From: an uncultured Collinsella sp.
Lineage (GTDB): Bacteria; Actinomycetota; Coriobacteriia; Coriobacteriales; Coriobacteriaceae
NCBI GenBank assembly: GCA_900542555.1
Contig: UQNU01000016.1
Location: 1 to 39,457, forward strand
Length of the DNA stretch: 39,457 nucleotides
Direction: 5' to 3'
Within the stretch, counting starts at the first letter, position 1; the number at the start of each line of letters is the position of its first letter. The notes beneath the pieces are model-generated. The model was not told the DNA's origin. It worked only from the letters and a program-made list of their open reading frames with translations, and ran no database searches. The translations under genes were made by a program, and so were the position numbers. This document shows, one piece after another, positions 15,021 through 23,290 of the stretch.

Positions 15021-16325
15021 CTACTGGTTGTCAGCAGCCGAGAAATCCATATCGAGCGAGGAAACGGCCCAGCCGATATGGTTATCGGAGCGCACGAATT
15101 TGACGGTGTACTCCTGCTCGCCGCCCTTGGACAGCGATGCTTTCACCTTAGCGGTCGTCTCGGTCATGGACTGATCCATGCCCTCGACGGACACGGTGGC
15201 ACCCTGCGGAATCGAAGAGATGATCATCGACTTGGCGTCCTCGGACAGGCTCGAGGCCAGGCAAGACTCGGCCTTTGCGGTGTCACCGTCGCCGGCAGCC
15301 TGGAACAGATCGGTAACGACAGACTCCTGAGACGGGAAGCCAAAGCCGCGCGTGTAGGCAAAGCCCAGACCGCCCGCGGCAATCAAAATGAGCAGAAGCA
15401 GCACGATGAAGACTTTGAGACCCGTGTGGCGATGGCGACGACGGACCTTGGCCTGCTTACGATCCTGACGGTCCTGCTGGACCATCTCGGACTCGGACAG
15501 CGTAAAGAAGCCGGTGTCCGAGGGATCGGGCATAAACTGACCGGTCGCGCCCGTAGGATCGAGCGGATCGACGGCAGGAGCGTCCATCGCGGGCGCCGGA
15601 GCCGTGGCCATAGCCGTCTGGGCAGACAGTGCGGCAAGCGAATCGTGCACGCGGGCAAGCTCATCGGCCTGCTCGGAAGTGAGCTGGTAGATGCCATCGG
15701 CAGTAGCGGCGTTAAAGGCGTCGAGTGCGTCGGAGGGACGACCGGCGGCAGAAAGCGCCTGACCCATGCCGGCATTGAGCGCACGCGTGTCGTCGCGGGG
15801 GCCGGCAAAGTCGATAGCCGTGCGGTAGGTCTCCACGGCATCCGCCGGACGACCGAGCTTAATGAAGCAACGACCGAGCTCGCCGAGTGCGGCGGCAGGA
15901 GCCGGATTGGCGCCGTCGATGGCGGCCTGACGGAAGGCAGTACCCGCGTTGGCATAGTCGCCCGACTGGAACAGCGCATTGCCCAGGCCCAGATAGGCCT
16001 TGAACGGCGTGGCATAGGAAGCATCCTGCGTAGCGGCAGAGAACGCCTGGGCGGCCGTCGTGTAGTCGCCCACGGCGGCGAGCGCCTTGCCGCGGTTGGT
16101 GAGCAGCGCGCCGCGCTTGCCGTAGGTGCCGTCGTTGAGGGCGGCGGCGTAGGCCTCGGCGGCCTCGGCATACATGCCCAGGTGCATCAAGGCGTTACCA
16201 CGAAGGTGATCGGCCTCGCCCATAATCTCATCGGGAGTTTTTGCCGCCCCAAGCATCTGGGCTGCAGCGGAAAAATCACCCGCGCGGTATGCGGCGCGGC
16301 CCTGTTGGATCAGCTGGCTATTCAA
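15021..16325 (-). CDS. TPR-repeat membrane protein with extracytoplasmic C-terminal domain
   Basis: 434 aa. Residues 1-235 are tetratricopeptide-like repeats with the alternating A/G/Y pattern (GNALMHLGMYAEAAEAYAAAL, GKALAAVGDYTTAAQAFSAA, GNALFQSGDYANAGTAFRQA), a protein-interaction scaffold. A Pro/Asp-rich linker and a basic stretch (KVRRRHRH) precede one transmembrane helix at 303-322. The C-terminal 110 residues lie outside and resemble small DUF4878-type domains seen after such helices (SVVTDLFQAAGDGDTAKAESCL). The start is TTG at 16325 with AAGGGGA 5 nt upstream. It follows the cyclophilin gene by 11 nt, so they are probably co-transcribed. Specific function unknown. Confidence 0.75.
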   Translation of the reverse strand: MNSQLIQQGRAAYRAGDFSAAAQMLGAAKTPDEIMGEADHLRGNALMHLGMYAEAAEAYAAALNDGTYGKRGALLTNRGKALAAVGDYTTAAQAFSAATQDASYATPFKAYLGLGNALFQSGDYANAGTAFRQAAIDGANPAPAAALGELGRCFIKLGRPADAVETYRTAIDFAGPRDDTRALNAGMGQALSAAGRPSDALDAFNAATADGIYQLTSEQADELARVHDSLAALSAQTAMATAPAPAMDAPAVDPLDPTGATGQFMPDPSDTGFFTLSESEMVQQDRQDRKQAKVRRRHRHTGLKVFIVLLLLILIAAGGLGFAYTRGFGFPSQESVVTDLFQAAGDGDTAKAESCLASSLSEDAKSMIISSIPQGATVSVEGMDQSMTETTAKVKASLSKGGEQEYTVKFVRSDNHIGWAVSSLDMDFSAADNQ

Positions 16326-16336
16326 GGAAGTCCCCT

Positions 16337-16879
16337 TTACTCGTGAACGATCTCGACATGGACGATCTCGTCGCCGGCGCGCAGCTGCGAAATCACATCG
16401 AGACCCTCGACCGTGGCACCAAAGACGGTGTAACCGGAATCGAGGTTATGCTGGGCACCCAGGCAGAAGTAGAACTGCGAACCCGCGGAATCGGGATCCA
16501 TGGAGCGCGCCATGGCAAGGGCGCCATCGACATGGCTGTTGCGCGGATTGGTGGCAAACTCGCCCTTGATGCAGTAGCCGGGGCCACCGGTACCGGGCAT
16601 GCCGTCGGGGCCCTCAAGACCGGCAGCGACGTCGGCGCCGGACATATCGCGGGTATTGGGGTCGCCGCCCTGGATGACAAAACCGGGCACATAGCGATGG
16701 AACTTAAGGCCATCATAGAAGCCCATCGTGGAAAGCTCGCAGAAGTTCGCGACATGAATGGGAGCGCCCTCGCCGTCAAACTTGACCTTGATGGTACCCT
16801 TCGACGTCTCGATTACGGCGCACTCGTCGCCGTCAAGCTGATACTCGGGCGTGTAGAGCTCTTTCTTAAAACCAAACAT
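16337..16879 (-). CDS. Peptidyl-prolyl cis-trans isomerase, cyclophilin type
   Basis: 180-aa cyclophilin that accelerates proline isomerisation in folding proteins. Signatures: the catalytic Arg in FHRYVPGFVIQGGDP, GSQFYFCLGAQHNLDSGYTVFG, and an insertion (TRDMSGADVAAGLEGPDGMPGTGG) typical of bacterial single-domain forms. There is no signal peptide, so it is cytoplasmic. ATG at 16879 has GAGGAAGG about 6 nt upstream. It has its own promoter (16919-16948) and is first in a two-gene unit with the TPR protein. Confidence 0.93.
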   Translation of the reverse strand: MFGFKKELYTPEYQLDGDECAVIETSKGTIKVKFDGEGAPIHVANFCELSTMGFYDGLKFHRYVPGFVIQGGDPNTRDMSGADVAAGLEGPDGMPGTGGPGYCIKGEFATNPRNSHVDGALAMARSMDPDSAGSQFYFCLGAQHNLDSGYTVFGATVEGLDVISQLRAGDEIVHVEIVHE

Positions 16880-16918
16880 GTGGTTCCTTCCTCGTGCGTT
16901 TAAAGCATATTTGTACGA

Positions 16919-16948
16919 ATTGTAGCAATAAGCACGGGCTTACATCAA
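16919..16948 (-). promoter_or_regulatory. Sigma-70-type promoter for the cyclophilin-TPR unit
   Basis: On the minus strand, TTGATG (16943-16948), an 18-bp spacer and TACAAT (16919-16924), giving a leader of about 30-35 nt. It lies in the 107-bp gap before the cyclophilin gene. Confidence 0.65.
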
Positions 16949-16986
16949 TTGCGCACGTAGGTTATGCCGACTATGGCGAACTAATT

Positions 16987-18129
16987 TTAGGAACGCTGCT
17001 GCGGCTTCCAGGAGCCCACGTTGGCGTCGTACTGATTCAGCGCGCTGTTGCCGCCCTGTGCGATGGGCGCCAGGATTTCGCTTTGGTGGGAACTCATCGA
17101 CTCGCCATCGGGAATGGCCAGCGAGATATCCCAGCTCTGGCAGATCACGTCGACGCGCTCGTACATCCACTCGGCAAGTTGCTTTAAGTGGGCGATGTCG
17201 TCCGCATAGACCGTATCGTCCTGATACTTAAGGTTGTTGAGCTCATCTTGCGTCTTTTTGATTTGGTCGCGCAGGGCGTAGGCACTCTGCGACAGCTCCT
17301 GACGGGTGGACAGTGGCGTTCGAAGATAGCCGTTGTTAAAAGAATCGATGACCTCGCCGATCTGGTCCTCGTCACCGTAGGACACGATGGTCTGATACAG
17401 ACCGTCGAGCCTGGAATAGAGCTGATCATCGGTCAGCACGGTTTCTTCCTGGACCACCTCGGCAGAATCGTCCTGCTTGGTATCGTCCTCAGTCGCCTCG
17501 CCCTTTTGGCGCGTGGGGAAGGTCGTCTGCGCGGCCTGGCCAAACTGGTCGTAGAAGCCAGGCATGACACCCATGGGATCGGTCGTCACGAACCAATAGG
17601 CACCGCCGCAAACGACAGCAAGGACCGCGATGACGATGAGCGGCTTGGGGATATGACGCTTGTGCTTGTGATAGGCGTCCTCGTCGGGATGCACTTTGCG
17701 CTTGGGTTTTTGAGCATCGTCATGCAGGGAAACGGGCGTGGGAATATCGACCTTGGGGATACCGAAATCCTTATCGAAAGCCGGCAGCACGCAGGTCTCG
17801 TTAGGATCGGCGGCGTCCGAAAGAACCGCGGCAGCCGAGGCGGGCGCATGCGGCACCTCGGTATCGATCTGCTCTTGCGTTAGGCGCGGAAAGCCCGCCG
17901 TGCGGCCCGCTGCCAGGTCGGATGCGGCCGCGTCCTCGGAGAGGATACCCGGAGCGGGGCGTCCGCATTTTGGGCACGTACGATCATGCGGAGAAAGACG
18001 GGCACCGCAGCCCTCACAGAACACGAACTCGGTGTGCTCGGGACCATCGCCCGGACCCACATAGGCGTTGCAGTAGGGGCAAAACGAGGCGCCGTCCTCG
18101 ATAGTCTTAAGGCAGTGCGGGCAGATCAC
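16987..18129 (-). CDS. Zinc-ribbon membrane protein
   Basis: 380 aa from GTG at 18129. I prefer this start because AGAGGA lies 4 nt upstream and the protein then begins (V/M)ICPHCLK, the common start of zinc-ribbon proteins. A TTG ten codons upstream (18159) is possible. Two zinc ribbons: C3/C6/C17/C20 and C38/C41/C52/C55. A disordered region of about 100 residues leads to one transmembrane helix (163-181, PLIVIAVLAVVCGGAYWFV). The remaining 200 residues are probably extracytoplasmic with a helical, coiled-coil-like stretch (LRDQIKKTQDELNNLKYQDD). The architecture resembles the TPR protein two genes away. Function unknown. Confidence 0.75.
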   Translation of the reverse strand: MICPHCLKTIEDGASFCPYCNAYVGPGDGPEHTEFVFCEGCGARLSPHDRTCPKCGRPAPGILSEDAAASDLAAGRTAGFPRLTQEQIDTEVPHAPASAAAVLSDAADPNETCVLPAFDKDFGIPKVDIPTPVSLHDDAQKPKRKVHPDEDAYHKHKRHIPKPLIVIAVLAVVCGGAYWFVTTDPMGVMPGFYDQFGQAAQTTFPTRQKGEATEDDTKQDDSAEVVQEETVLTDDQLYSRLDGLYQTIVSYGDEDQIGEVIDSFNNGYLRTPLSTRQELSQSAYALRDQIKKTQDELNNLKYQDDTVYADDIAHLKQLAEWMYERVDVICQSWDISLAIPDGESMSSHQSEILAPIAQGGNSALNQYDANVGSWKPQQRS

Positions 18130-18232
18130 GGCATCCTCTTTTCGAAGCAATTCAAACAATCGAGGTTAGAGCATAACATCGCCACGGCCCCACAGGAGCA
18201 AGGCACCAATTCAACATCGGCAGAGCGCGTAG

Positions 18233-20956
18233 TTACTTCTTCTTTTTGCTTGGCATCGAGACTTTGATGCCTTGGGCGGACTTGGTCACGCGAGAGCGCT
18301 TGGCTCCGGTACCCTTCTTTTTCTTGGGCTGGGCCTGGGCCACGCCCTCGAGTGCGTGGGCCTCGGCCTCGCGAGCGGTGCGATCTTCGCGGCGCTGCGC
18401 CATGTCGGCGGCAACGCGCTTGGCAAAACGCTCGGCCGTCGAGCCCGTCGAGCTCACCTTGCCGCCACCGCGACCCAGGCGGACGCGCACACCGCGGCCA
18501 AAACCAGTTGCGGCATGACGACGACGCGGCTTGAGCGAATCCATCATCGTGGCGAGCTTAAAGAACACCGAGCAGGTAAAGACCACGATGACAGCCAAGA
18601 TAACCATCTGGCCCATCGACAGGTTGGCAATAGACAGCAGCTCCGGGAATCCGATAACGCCCACCAGGATGCCGGCGACTACAAACACAAAGAGCACCAC
18701 ACGTAAGGGCGTGAGAGGCTGCGAGATGCGCCAGATCAGGCTGACGCTCGCCGCACACGACGTAAGCAGGCACATCGTAGACAGCGTGAGCTGGCTAAAG
18801 CCAAACACGCGCGCCACAAAGATATCGAGCGCCGCAGCCAAAATGACCGCAATCGACGCCGGCAGTGCACGCTTGAGCACGTTGGTCAAAAACGCACCCT
18901 TCACGCGAGCATTGTTGGACTCCAGGCCCAACACAAAGCCCGGCGCGCCGATGCAGAAGAAGTTGATGAGCGTCATCTGGATGGGCTCGAAGGGGTACGG
19001 CGGCAGCGCGATGCACAGCGCCGCCAGACCCATCGAGAACAGCGTCTTGGTCAGGAACAGCGACGCCGAACGCTGCAGGTTGTTGATGGAGCGACGGCCC
19101 TCGGCCACCACGGCGGGCATCGAGGCAAAGTCGTTGTCGACAAGTACGATCTCGGCCACGTTACGCGCGGCATCGGAGCCGGCCGCCATGGCCACGGAGC
19201 AGTCGGCCTCCTTAAGTGCCAGCACGTCGTTGACGCCGTCGCCCGTCATGGCCACGGTGTGCTCGCGGCGCTTGAGCGCCTGCACGAGCTCGCGCTTCTG
19301 CTGCGGGGTCACACGACCAAAGACATGGTAGCGGTCCACTGCGGCATCGAGCTTGGCCGGCGTATCGAGCGTCGTGGCGTCCACATAGGCGTCCGCCCCC
19401 GGCACGCCCACCACGCGCGCGATCGACGACACCGTACGCGGGTCGTCGCCACTGATCACGTTGAGGGTCACGCCCTGCTCGTTAAAGTAGCCAATAGTCT
19501 CGGCCGCCGAAGTACGGATCTCGTCGCGGATGGTCACAAAGCCCACGGGCTCGGCCTCGCCCACCATATCCCCATCGGGCGTAAAGCCGTCCACGCGCGC
19601 CACCACGAGCACGCGGCAGGTATCGGCAAGCTCGGCGACACGGTTCTCGACCTGCGAAAACACACGCTCGGAAAGTACAAACTGCGCGGCGCCCATCACA
19701 TAGGAGCCCTGCGCAAACGACGCGCCGCTCCACTTTTTGGAGGACGAGAACGGAATGACCGACAGCGGCTCAGACACCTCGACCGGGCGATCGGCGTAAT
19801 AGTTGAGCAGCGCCTGGCAGGTCTCGTTGGCATCGGCCGAAGTCGCACGTGCCACGTTAGCCAGCGCAAAATCGAGCACTGTGATATCGACGGGAACAGC
19901 CGCCTCGTCCGAGTCCACGCCAAAGCCAACACCCTCAACAGGCAGCGGGTAGGTGCCCTCGACCTCCATGCGGCCCGACGTGATGGTGCCCGTCTTGTCC
20001 AGGCACAGTACATCGACGCGAGCGAGCGTCTCGATGCAGTAGAGCTGCTGCGCCAGCACCTTGCGGCGGGCCAGGCGCACCGTGGCGATGGCGAGCACCG
20101 ACGAGGTCAGCAGCACCAGGCCTTGCGGGATCATGCCCAGCAGGGCGCCCACCGTGGACAGCAGCGCCGACGAAGGCACATGACCAGCCAACAGCTCGGA
20201 GAAGCACCACGAAAGCGCGCTATCGCCCGGGGTTCCCGCTGCATCCCACAGCTCGCTCACGCTCGAGGCAAACAACGCCAAACCGAGCGGGATCATGATG
20301 ATGCTCGCAAAGCGCACGATGGCGTTCAGCGCGTTCATGATCTCGGAATTAACCTTTTTGACGTACTTGGCCTCGTTATTAATTTTGGCCACGTAGTTGT
20401 CGGCGCCGACATGGATCACGCAGGCGCGCAGCAGGCCCGAGTCGATAAAGCTGCCGCTCATGAGCTCAGAGCCTGGCTGTTTCTTAATAAGGTCGCTCTC
20501 GCCCGTCAGCAGGCTCTCGTTCACGAGCGCCTCGCCCGACACCACCACGGCGTCGGCGGGAATCTGGTCGCCGCGCCCCAAGCGGATGATGTCGTCGAGC
20601 ACGATCTGGTCCAGGTCGAGCTCCACCTCGGCGCCGTCGCGCACCGCGATGGCCTTCTTGGAGGTCAGCAGCGTGAGCTTATCGACCATCTTCTTGGAAC
20701 GCATGGACTGAATGACGCCAATAGCGGTATTGAGGAACACCACGAACAGGAACGTCAGATTCTTAAACGAACCGGTCAAAATGACCAGGAACGCCAAGAT
20801 CACGTTGATCAAATTGAACAACGTGCAGAGGTTCTCGATGATGAGCTCTTTGACCGACTTGGTCTTGAGCTCCATGTTGCGGTTGATCTTACCGGCGGCG
20901 ATGCGCTCCTCAACCTCGGCGGTCGAGAGTCCGCGCTCGATATCCGTTGCTGCCAT
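18233..20956 (-). CDS. P-type cation-transporting ATPase (CtpE-like, possible Ca2+ or other divalent cation)
   Basis: About 907 aa, integral membrane ion pump. Motifs: actuator TGES (151-154), PQGLVLLTS in the fourth transmembrane segment, phosphorylated Asp320 in DKTGTITSG, and hinge TGDGVNDVLALKEADCSVAM. PQGL in place of PEGL and the FCIGAPGFVLGLESN segment recall actinobacterial CtpE, a calcium importer, so the substrate is inferred. The last 110 or so residues are an unusual soluble, very Lys/Arg-rich tail ending SKKKK. Start uncertain: GTG 20971, ATG 20968 and ATG 20956 are in frame, and GGGACGTGGT favours 20956 slightly. It lies downstream of the tRNA-Arg terminator. Confidence 0.88.
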   Translation of the reverse strand: MAATDIERGLSTAEVEERIAAGKINRNMELKTKSVKELIIENLCTLFNLINVILAFLVILTGSFKNLTFLFVVFLNTAIGVIQSMRSKKMVDKLTLLTSKKAIAVRDGAEVELDLDQIVLDDIIRLGRGDQIPADAVVVSGEALVNESLLTGESDLIKKQPGSELMSGSFIDSGLLRACVIHVGADNYVAKINNEAKYVKKVNSEIMNALNAIVRFASIIMIPLGLALFASSVSELWDAAGTPGDSALSWCFSELLAGHVPSSALLSTVGALLGMIPQGLVLLTSSVLAIATVRLARRKVLAQQLYCIETLARVDVLCLDKTGTITSGRMEVEGTYPLPVEGVGFGVDSDEAAVPVDITVLDFALANVARATSADANETCQALLNYYADRPVEVSEPLSVIPFSSSKKWSGASFAQGSYVMGAAQFVLSERVFSQVENRVAELADTCRVLVVARVDGFTPDGDMVGEAEPVGFVTIRDEIRTSAAETIGYFNEQGVTLNVISGDDPRTVSSIARVVGVPGADAYVDATTLDTPAKLDAAVDRYHVFGRVTPQQKRELVQALKRREHTVAMTGDGVNDVLALKEADCSVAMAAGSDAARNVAEIVLVDNDFASMPAVVAEGRRSINNLQRSASLFLTKTLFSMGLAALCIALPPYPFEPIQMTLINFFCIGAPGFVLGLESNNARVKGAFLTNVLKRALPASIAVILAAALDIFVARVFGFSQLTLSTMCLLTSCAASVSLIWRISQPLTPLRVVLFVFVVAGILVGVIGFPELLSIANLSMGQMVILAVIVVFTCSVFFKLATMMDSLKPRRRHAATGFGRGVRVRLGRGGGKVSSTGSTAERFAKRVAADMAQRREDRTAREAEAHALEGVAQAQPKKKKGTGAKRSRVTKSAQGIKVSMPSKKKK

Positions 20957-20985
20957 ACCACGTCCCATCACGTCGCGTCGGTATA

Positions 20986-21021
20986 AGAAAAACCGCCCGG
21001 ACCATGCGAGGTTCGGACGGT
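20986..21021 (-). terminator. Rho-independent terminator of tRNA-Arg
   Basis: On the minus strand, ACCGTCCG pairs with CGGGCGGT (arms 21014-21021 and 20992-20999, one G-T wobble, with an inner ACC/GGT extension) and is followed by TTTTTCTT. It lies just past the tRNA 3' end. Confidence 0.88.
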
Positions 21022-21032
21022 CTTACGTTCGA

Positions 21033-21109
21033 TGGTGCCCCATGTTGGATTCGAACCAACGGCCTTCTGCTCCGGAGGCAGACGCTCTAATCCCCTGAGC
21101 TAATAGGGC
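21033..21109 (-). tRNA. tRNA-Arg (anticodon CCG)
   Basis: 77-nt cloverleaf with encoded CCA. The acceptor stem GCCCTAT/ATGGGGC is fully paired with one wobble. The D-arm stem is GCTC/GAGC, the anticodon stem TCTGC/GCAGA with loop CTCCGGA giving anticodon CCG (reads CGG), and the T-arm is GTTGG-TTCGAAT-CCAAC. Promoter and terminator are both visible. It is divergent from the aro operon. Confidence 0.96.
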
Positions 21110-21120
21110 CAACGTTTGGC

Positions 21121-21150
21121 ATTATACCCAAGTGCACCACGGGCTATCAA
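21121..21150 (-). promoter_or_regulatory. Promoter of tRNA-Arg
   Basis: On the minus strand, TTGATA (21145-21150), an 18-bp spacer and a perfect TATAAT (21121-21126). The expected start site is only a few bases before the mature 5' end at 21109. Confidence 0.85.
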
Positions 21151-21202
21151 AATAAAAGAAAAAGCTTTGCAATTCCGAGGAAGACGCGGCGCAACGGCCC
21201 AC

Positions 21203-21235
21203 TTTAGAAGGCAAAAGCGAGTCAGATAGTATAAA
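21203..21235 (+). promoter_or_regulatory. Candidate promoter of the aro operon
   Basis: TTTAGA (21203-21208), an 18-bp spacer and TAGTAT (21227-21232), overlapping TATAAA (21230-21235). The -35 box is a poor match. The predicted start site falls at about 21239-21242, at or next to the ATG of the leader ORF, so that ORF would be leaderless. Confidence 0.4.
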
Positions 21236-21240
21236 CTCTC

Positions 21241-21303
21241 ATGCACCATATATACACGGCTCGCGATGCGGGCCGTTTTTGCAAAAGTTATCCATCGAGG
21301 TGA
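21241..21303 (+). CDS. Candidate leader peptide of the aro operon
   Basis: 20-codon ORF from ATG 21241 to TGA 21303, reading MHHIYTARDAGRF then CKSYPSR. It runs through the terminator hairpin at 21256-21280. Tyr codon 5 (21253-21255) sits directly before the hairpin, with Phe at 13 and Tyr at 17. No ribosome site precedes the ATG, but the predicted transcript start coincides with it, and leaderless translation is common in Actinomycetota. A tyrosine-sensing role for an operon containing aroF and tyrA is inference. The ORF could be chance. Confidence 0.35.
   Translation: MHHIYTARDAGRFCKSYPSR
21256..21280 (+). terminator. Intrinsic terminator in the aroF leader (candidate attenuator)
   Basis: ACGGCTCGC (21256-21264) pairs with GCGGGCCGT (21268-21276) over 9 bp with one wobble and a 3-nt loop, followed by a T-run ending at 21280. 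It is oriented with the aro operon, 33 nt before aroF, and no plus-strand gene lies upstream for it to terminate. An attenuator is the simplest explanation. Confidence 0.65.
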
Positions 21304-21313
21304 GAGGCACACC

Positions 21314-22336
21314 ATGATTGCAATTTTAAAGCAGAGCGCCAGCGACGAGGCCGTCGGCCATATCGTCAGCTGGATTGAGAAAAAGGGCCTGAAGACCGAT
21401 GTCTCGCGCGGCGAGAATGAGACGATTATCGGCCTGGTGGGCGATACGACCAAGATCGACCCGTTCCTGCTCGAGTCCATGGATGTCGTCGAGCGCGTGC
21501 AGCGCGTCTCGGAGCCGTTCAAGCGCGCCAACCGCAAGTTCCACCCCGAGGACTCCGTCATCGACTGCGGTCACGGCGTCAAGATCGGCGGCGACCAGTT
21601 CCAGGTCATCGCCGGTCCCTGCTCCGTCGAGGGCAAGAACCTCATCCGCATCGCACGCCGCGTGAAGGCCGCCGGCGCCACGATGCTGCGCGGCGGTGCC
21701 TACAAGCCCCGCACCTCCCCCTACGCCTACCAGGGCATGGGCCCCGCCGGCCTCGACCTGCTGTGCGAGGCGTCTGCCGAGCTCGACATGCCGATCGTCA
21801 CCGAGATCATGGATCCACGCGACGTGCAGGTCTTCTTGGACAAGAAGATTGACGTCATGCAGATCGGCGCCCGCAACGCCCAGAACTTCCCCCTGCTCAA
21901 GGAGGTCGGCAAGACCCAGACCCCGATTCTGCTCAAGCGCGGCATGTCCGGCACGATCGACGAGCTGCTTATGGCAGCCGAGTACATCATGAGCGAGGGC
22001 AACGACAACGTCATCCTGTGCGAGCGCGGTATCCGCACCTTCGAGACCCGCACCCGCAATACCTTCGACCTCAACGCCGTGCCGGTTCTGCACCACCTGT
22101 CGCACCTGCCCGTCGTCGCCGACCCCAGCCACGCCGCCGGCTACACCCGCTACGTTGAGCCCATGGCGCTCGCCGCGACCGCCTGCGGCGCCAACGGCCT
22201 GGAGATCGAGGTCCACGACGAGCCCAGCCGCGCATGGTCCGACGGCGCTCAGGCCCTCACCCCCGACCAGTTCGACGACACCATGCGCCGCATTCGCGCC
22301 ATCCGCGAGGTCGTCTGCCAAGAGACCATGGAGTAG
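21314..22336 (+). CDS. aroF: 3-deoxy-7-phosphoheptulonate (DAHP) synthase, type I beta
   Basis: First committed step of the shikimate pathway: PEP plus erythrose-4-phosphate give DAHP. 340 aa from ATG 21314 (GAGGTGAGAGG upstream). An in-frame ATG at 21266 lies inside the terminator hairpin without a ribosome site and is rejected. An N-terminal ferredoxin-like domain of about 70 residues (MIAILKQSASDEAVGHIVSW), as in the Thermotoga-type enzyme where it mediates feedback inhibition, is followed by the barrel with AGPCSVEG, LRGGAYKPRTSPYAYQG, LLKRGMSGT and ADPSHAAG. It heads the aro operon, and tyrA starts 3 nt after its stop. Confidence 0.96.
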   Translation: MIAILKQSASDEAVGHIVSWIEKKGLKTDVSRGENETIIGLVGDTTKIDPFLLESMDVVERVQRVSEPFKRANRKFHPEDSVIDCGHGVKIGGDQFQVIAGPCSVEGKNLIRIARRVKAAGATMLRGGAYKPRTSPYAYQGMGPAGLDLLCEASAELDMPIVTEIMDPRDVQVFLDKKIDVMQIGARNAQNFPLLKEVGKTQTPILLKRGMSGTIDELLMAAEYIMSEGNDNVILCERGIRTFETRTRNTFDLNAVPVLHHLSHLPVVADPSHAAGYTRYVEPMALAATACGANGLEIEVHDEPSRAWSDGAQALTPDQFDDTMRRIRAIREVVCQETME

Positions 22337-22339
22337 CCC

Positions 22340-23254
22340 ATGGGTACGGTGAGAAACGCGCGCGTTAACCAGGGCGGCCCCAAGTGCGCCGGTATCGTCG
22401 GCCTTGGCCTCATCGGCGGTAGCTTTGCCCGCGGCTATGCCCAGGCGGGCGTCCGCGTGCTGGCCTGGGACCCCGATGACGATGTCATGACGGCCGCCAG
22501 CATGGGCACTGTCGCCGGAGAGCTCAACGACAAGACACTCGGCGAATGCGACATCATCGTCCTTGCCTGCTATCCCGAGGCATGCATCGAGTGGCTCGAG
22601 GCGCATGCCCAGGCCCTCGCCGACGCCACCGACACCGAGGCCATTATGGGTCCCGTGGTGATCGACACCGTGGGCGTCAAGGGCATCGTGTGCGAACGTG
22701 CCTTTGAGCTTGCCCGTGAGCACGGCTTTTACTTTGTGGGCGCACACCCCATGGCGGGCACGCAGTACTCGGGCTACGCACACTCCCGCGCCGACCTGTT
22801 CCAGGGCGCGCCACTCGTGCTCGTGCCGCCCGCGGTGGACGATGCGCTCAAACTGGAGCTTTTGGGCCAGGTGCGCGAGATGGTGCGCCCCTTGGGCTTT
22901 GGCAAGTTCAGCGTGACCAGCGCCGCCGAGCACGACCGCGTCATCGCCTTCACGAGCCAGCTTGCGCACGTGGTGTCCAACGCCTACGTCAAAAGCCCCA
23001 CCGCCCAGGTCCACCACGGCTTTTCGGCCGGTAGCTACCGCGATCTCACCCGCGTGGCGCACCTCAACCCGCAAATGTGGTCCGAGCTCATGATCGACGA
23101 CGCCGACGCGCTCGCCTACGAGATCGACCATCTGATCGAATCGCTCGGCGCCTACAGCCGTGCGCTCAAGGACCGCGACCAGCGCTATCTGGAGAATCTC
23201 CTTGCCGAGGGCGACCGCATTAAGCGCGCGCTCGACGACGAGACCTCCCACTAG
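22340..23254 (+). CDS. tyrA: Prephenate dehydrogenase
   Basis: Oxidative decarboxylation of prephenate to 4-hydroxyphenylpyruvate, the tyrosine branch. 304 aa. An N-terminal Rossmann fold with GIVGLGLIGGSFARGY is followed by the HPMAGTQYSGYAHSRADLFQG substrate region and an all-helical C-terminal half. There is no ACT domain, so feedback control by tyrosine would act elsewhere, for example on AroF or on transcription. ATG 22340 lies 3 nt past the aroF stop. Confidence 0.93.
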   Translation: MGTVRNARVNQGGPKCAGIVGLGLIGGSFARGYAQAGVRVLAWDPDDDVMTAASMGTVAGELNDKTLGECDIIVLACYPEACIEWLEAHAQALADATDTEAIMGPVVIDTVGVKGIVCERAFELAREHGFYFVGAHPMAGTQYSGYAHSRADLFQGAPLVLVPPAVDDALKLELLGQVREMVRPLGFGKFSVTSAAEHDRVIAFTSQLAHVVSNAYVKSPTAQVHHGFSAGSYRDLTRVAHLNPQMWSELMIDDADALAYEIDHLIESLGAYSRALKDRDQRYLENLLAEGDRIKRALDDETSH

Positions 23255-23290
23255 ACCACCTATCACGCCAGGTCGAAAGGACCGAAGCTT

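Noticed and set aside
19259..20986. 575-codon plus-strand frame opposite the P-type ATPase
   Set aside because: The Arg/His/Leu-rich translation has no recognisable domain and mirrors the strongly supported ATPase. Frames opposite the radical SAM gene (6142-7584), aroA/aroC and the TPR gene are rejected on the same grounds.
21110..21240. T-box or other riboswitch between tRNA-Arg and aroF
   Set aside because: Too short and without T-box sequence landmarks. The only supported elements are two divergent promoters and the leader terminator.
21266..21313. Upstream in-frame ATG giving aroF 16 extra residues
   Set aside because: It lies inside the terminator hairpin with no ribosome site. ATG 21314 has GAGGTGAGAGG upstream and gives the family-typical N-terminus.
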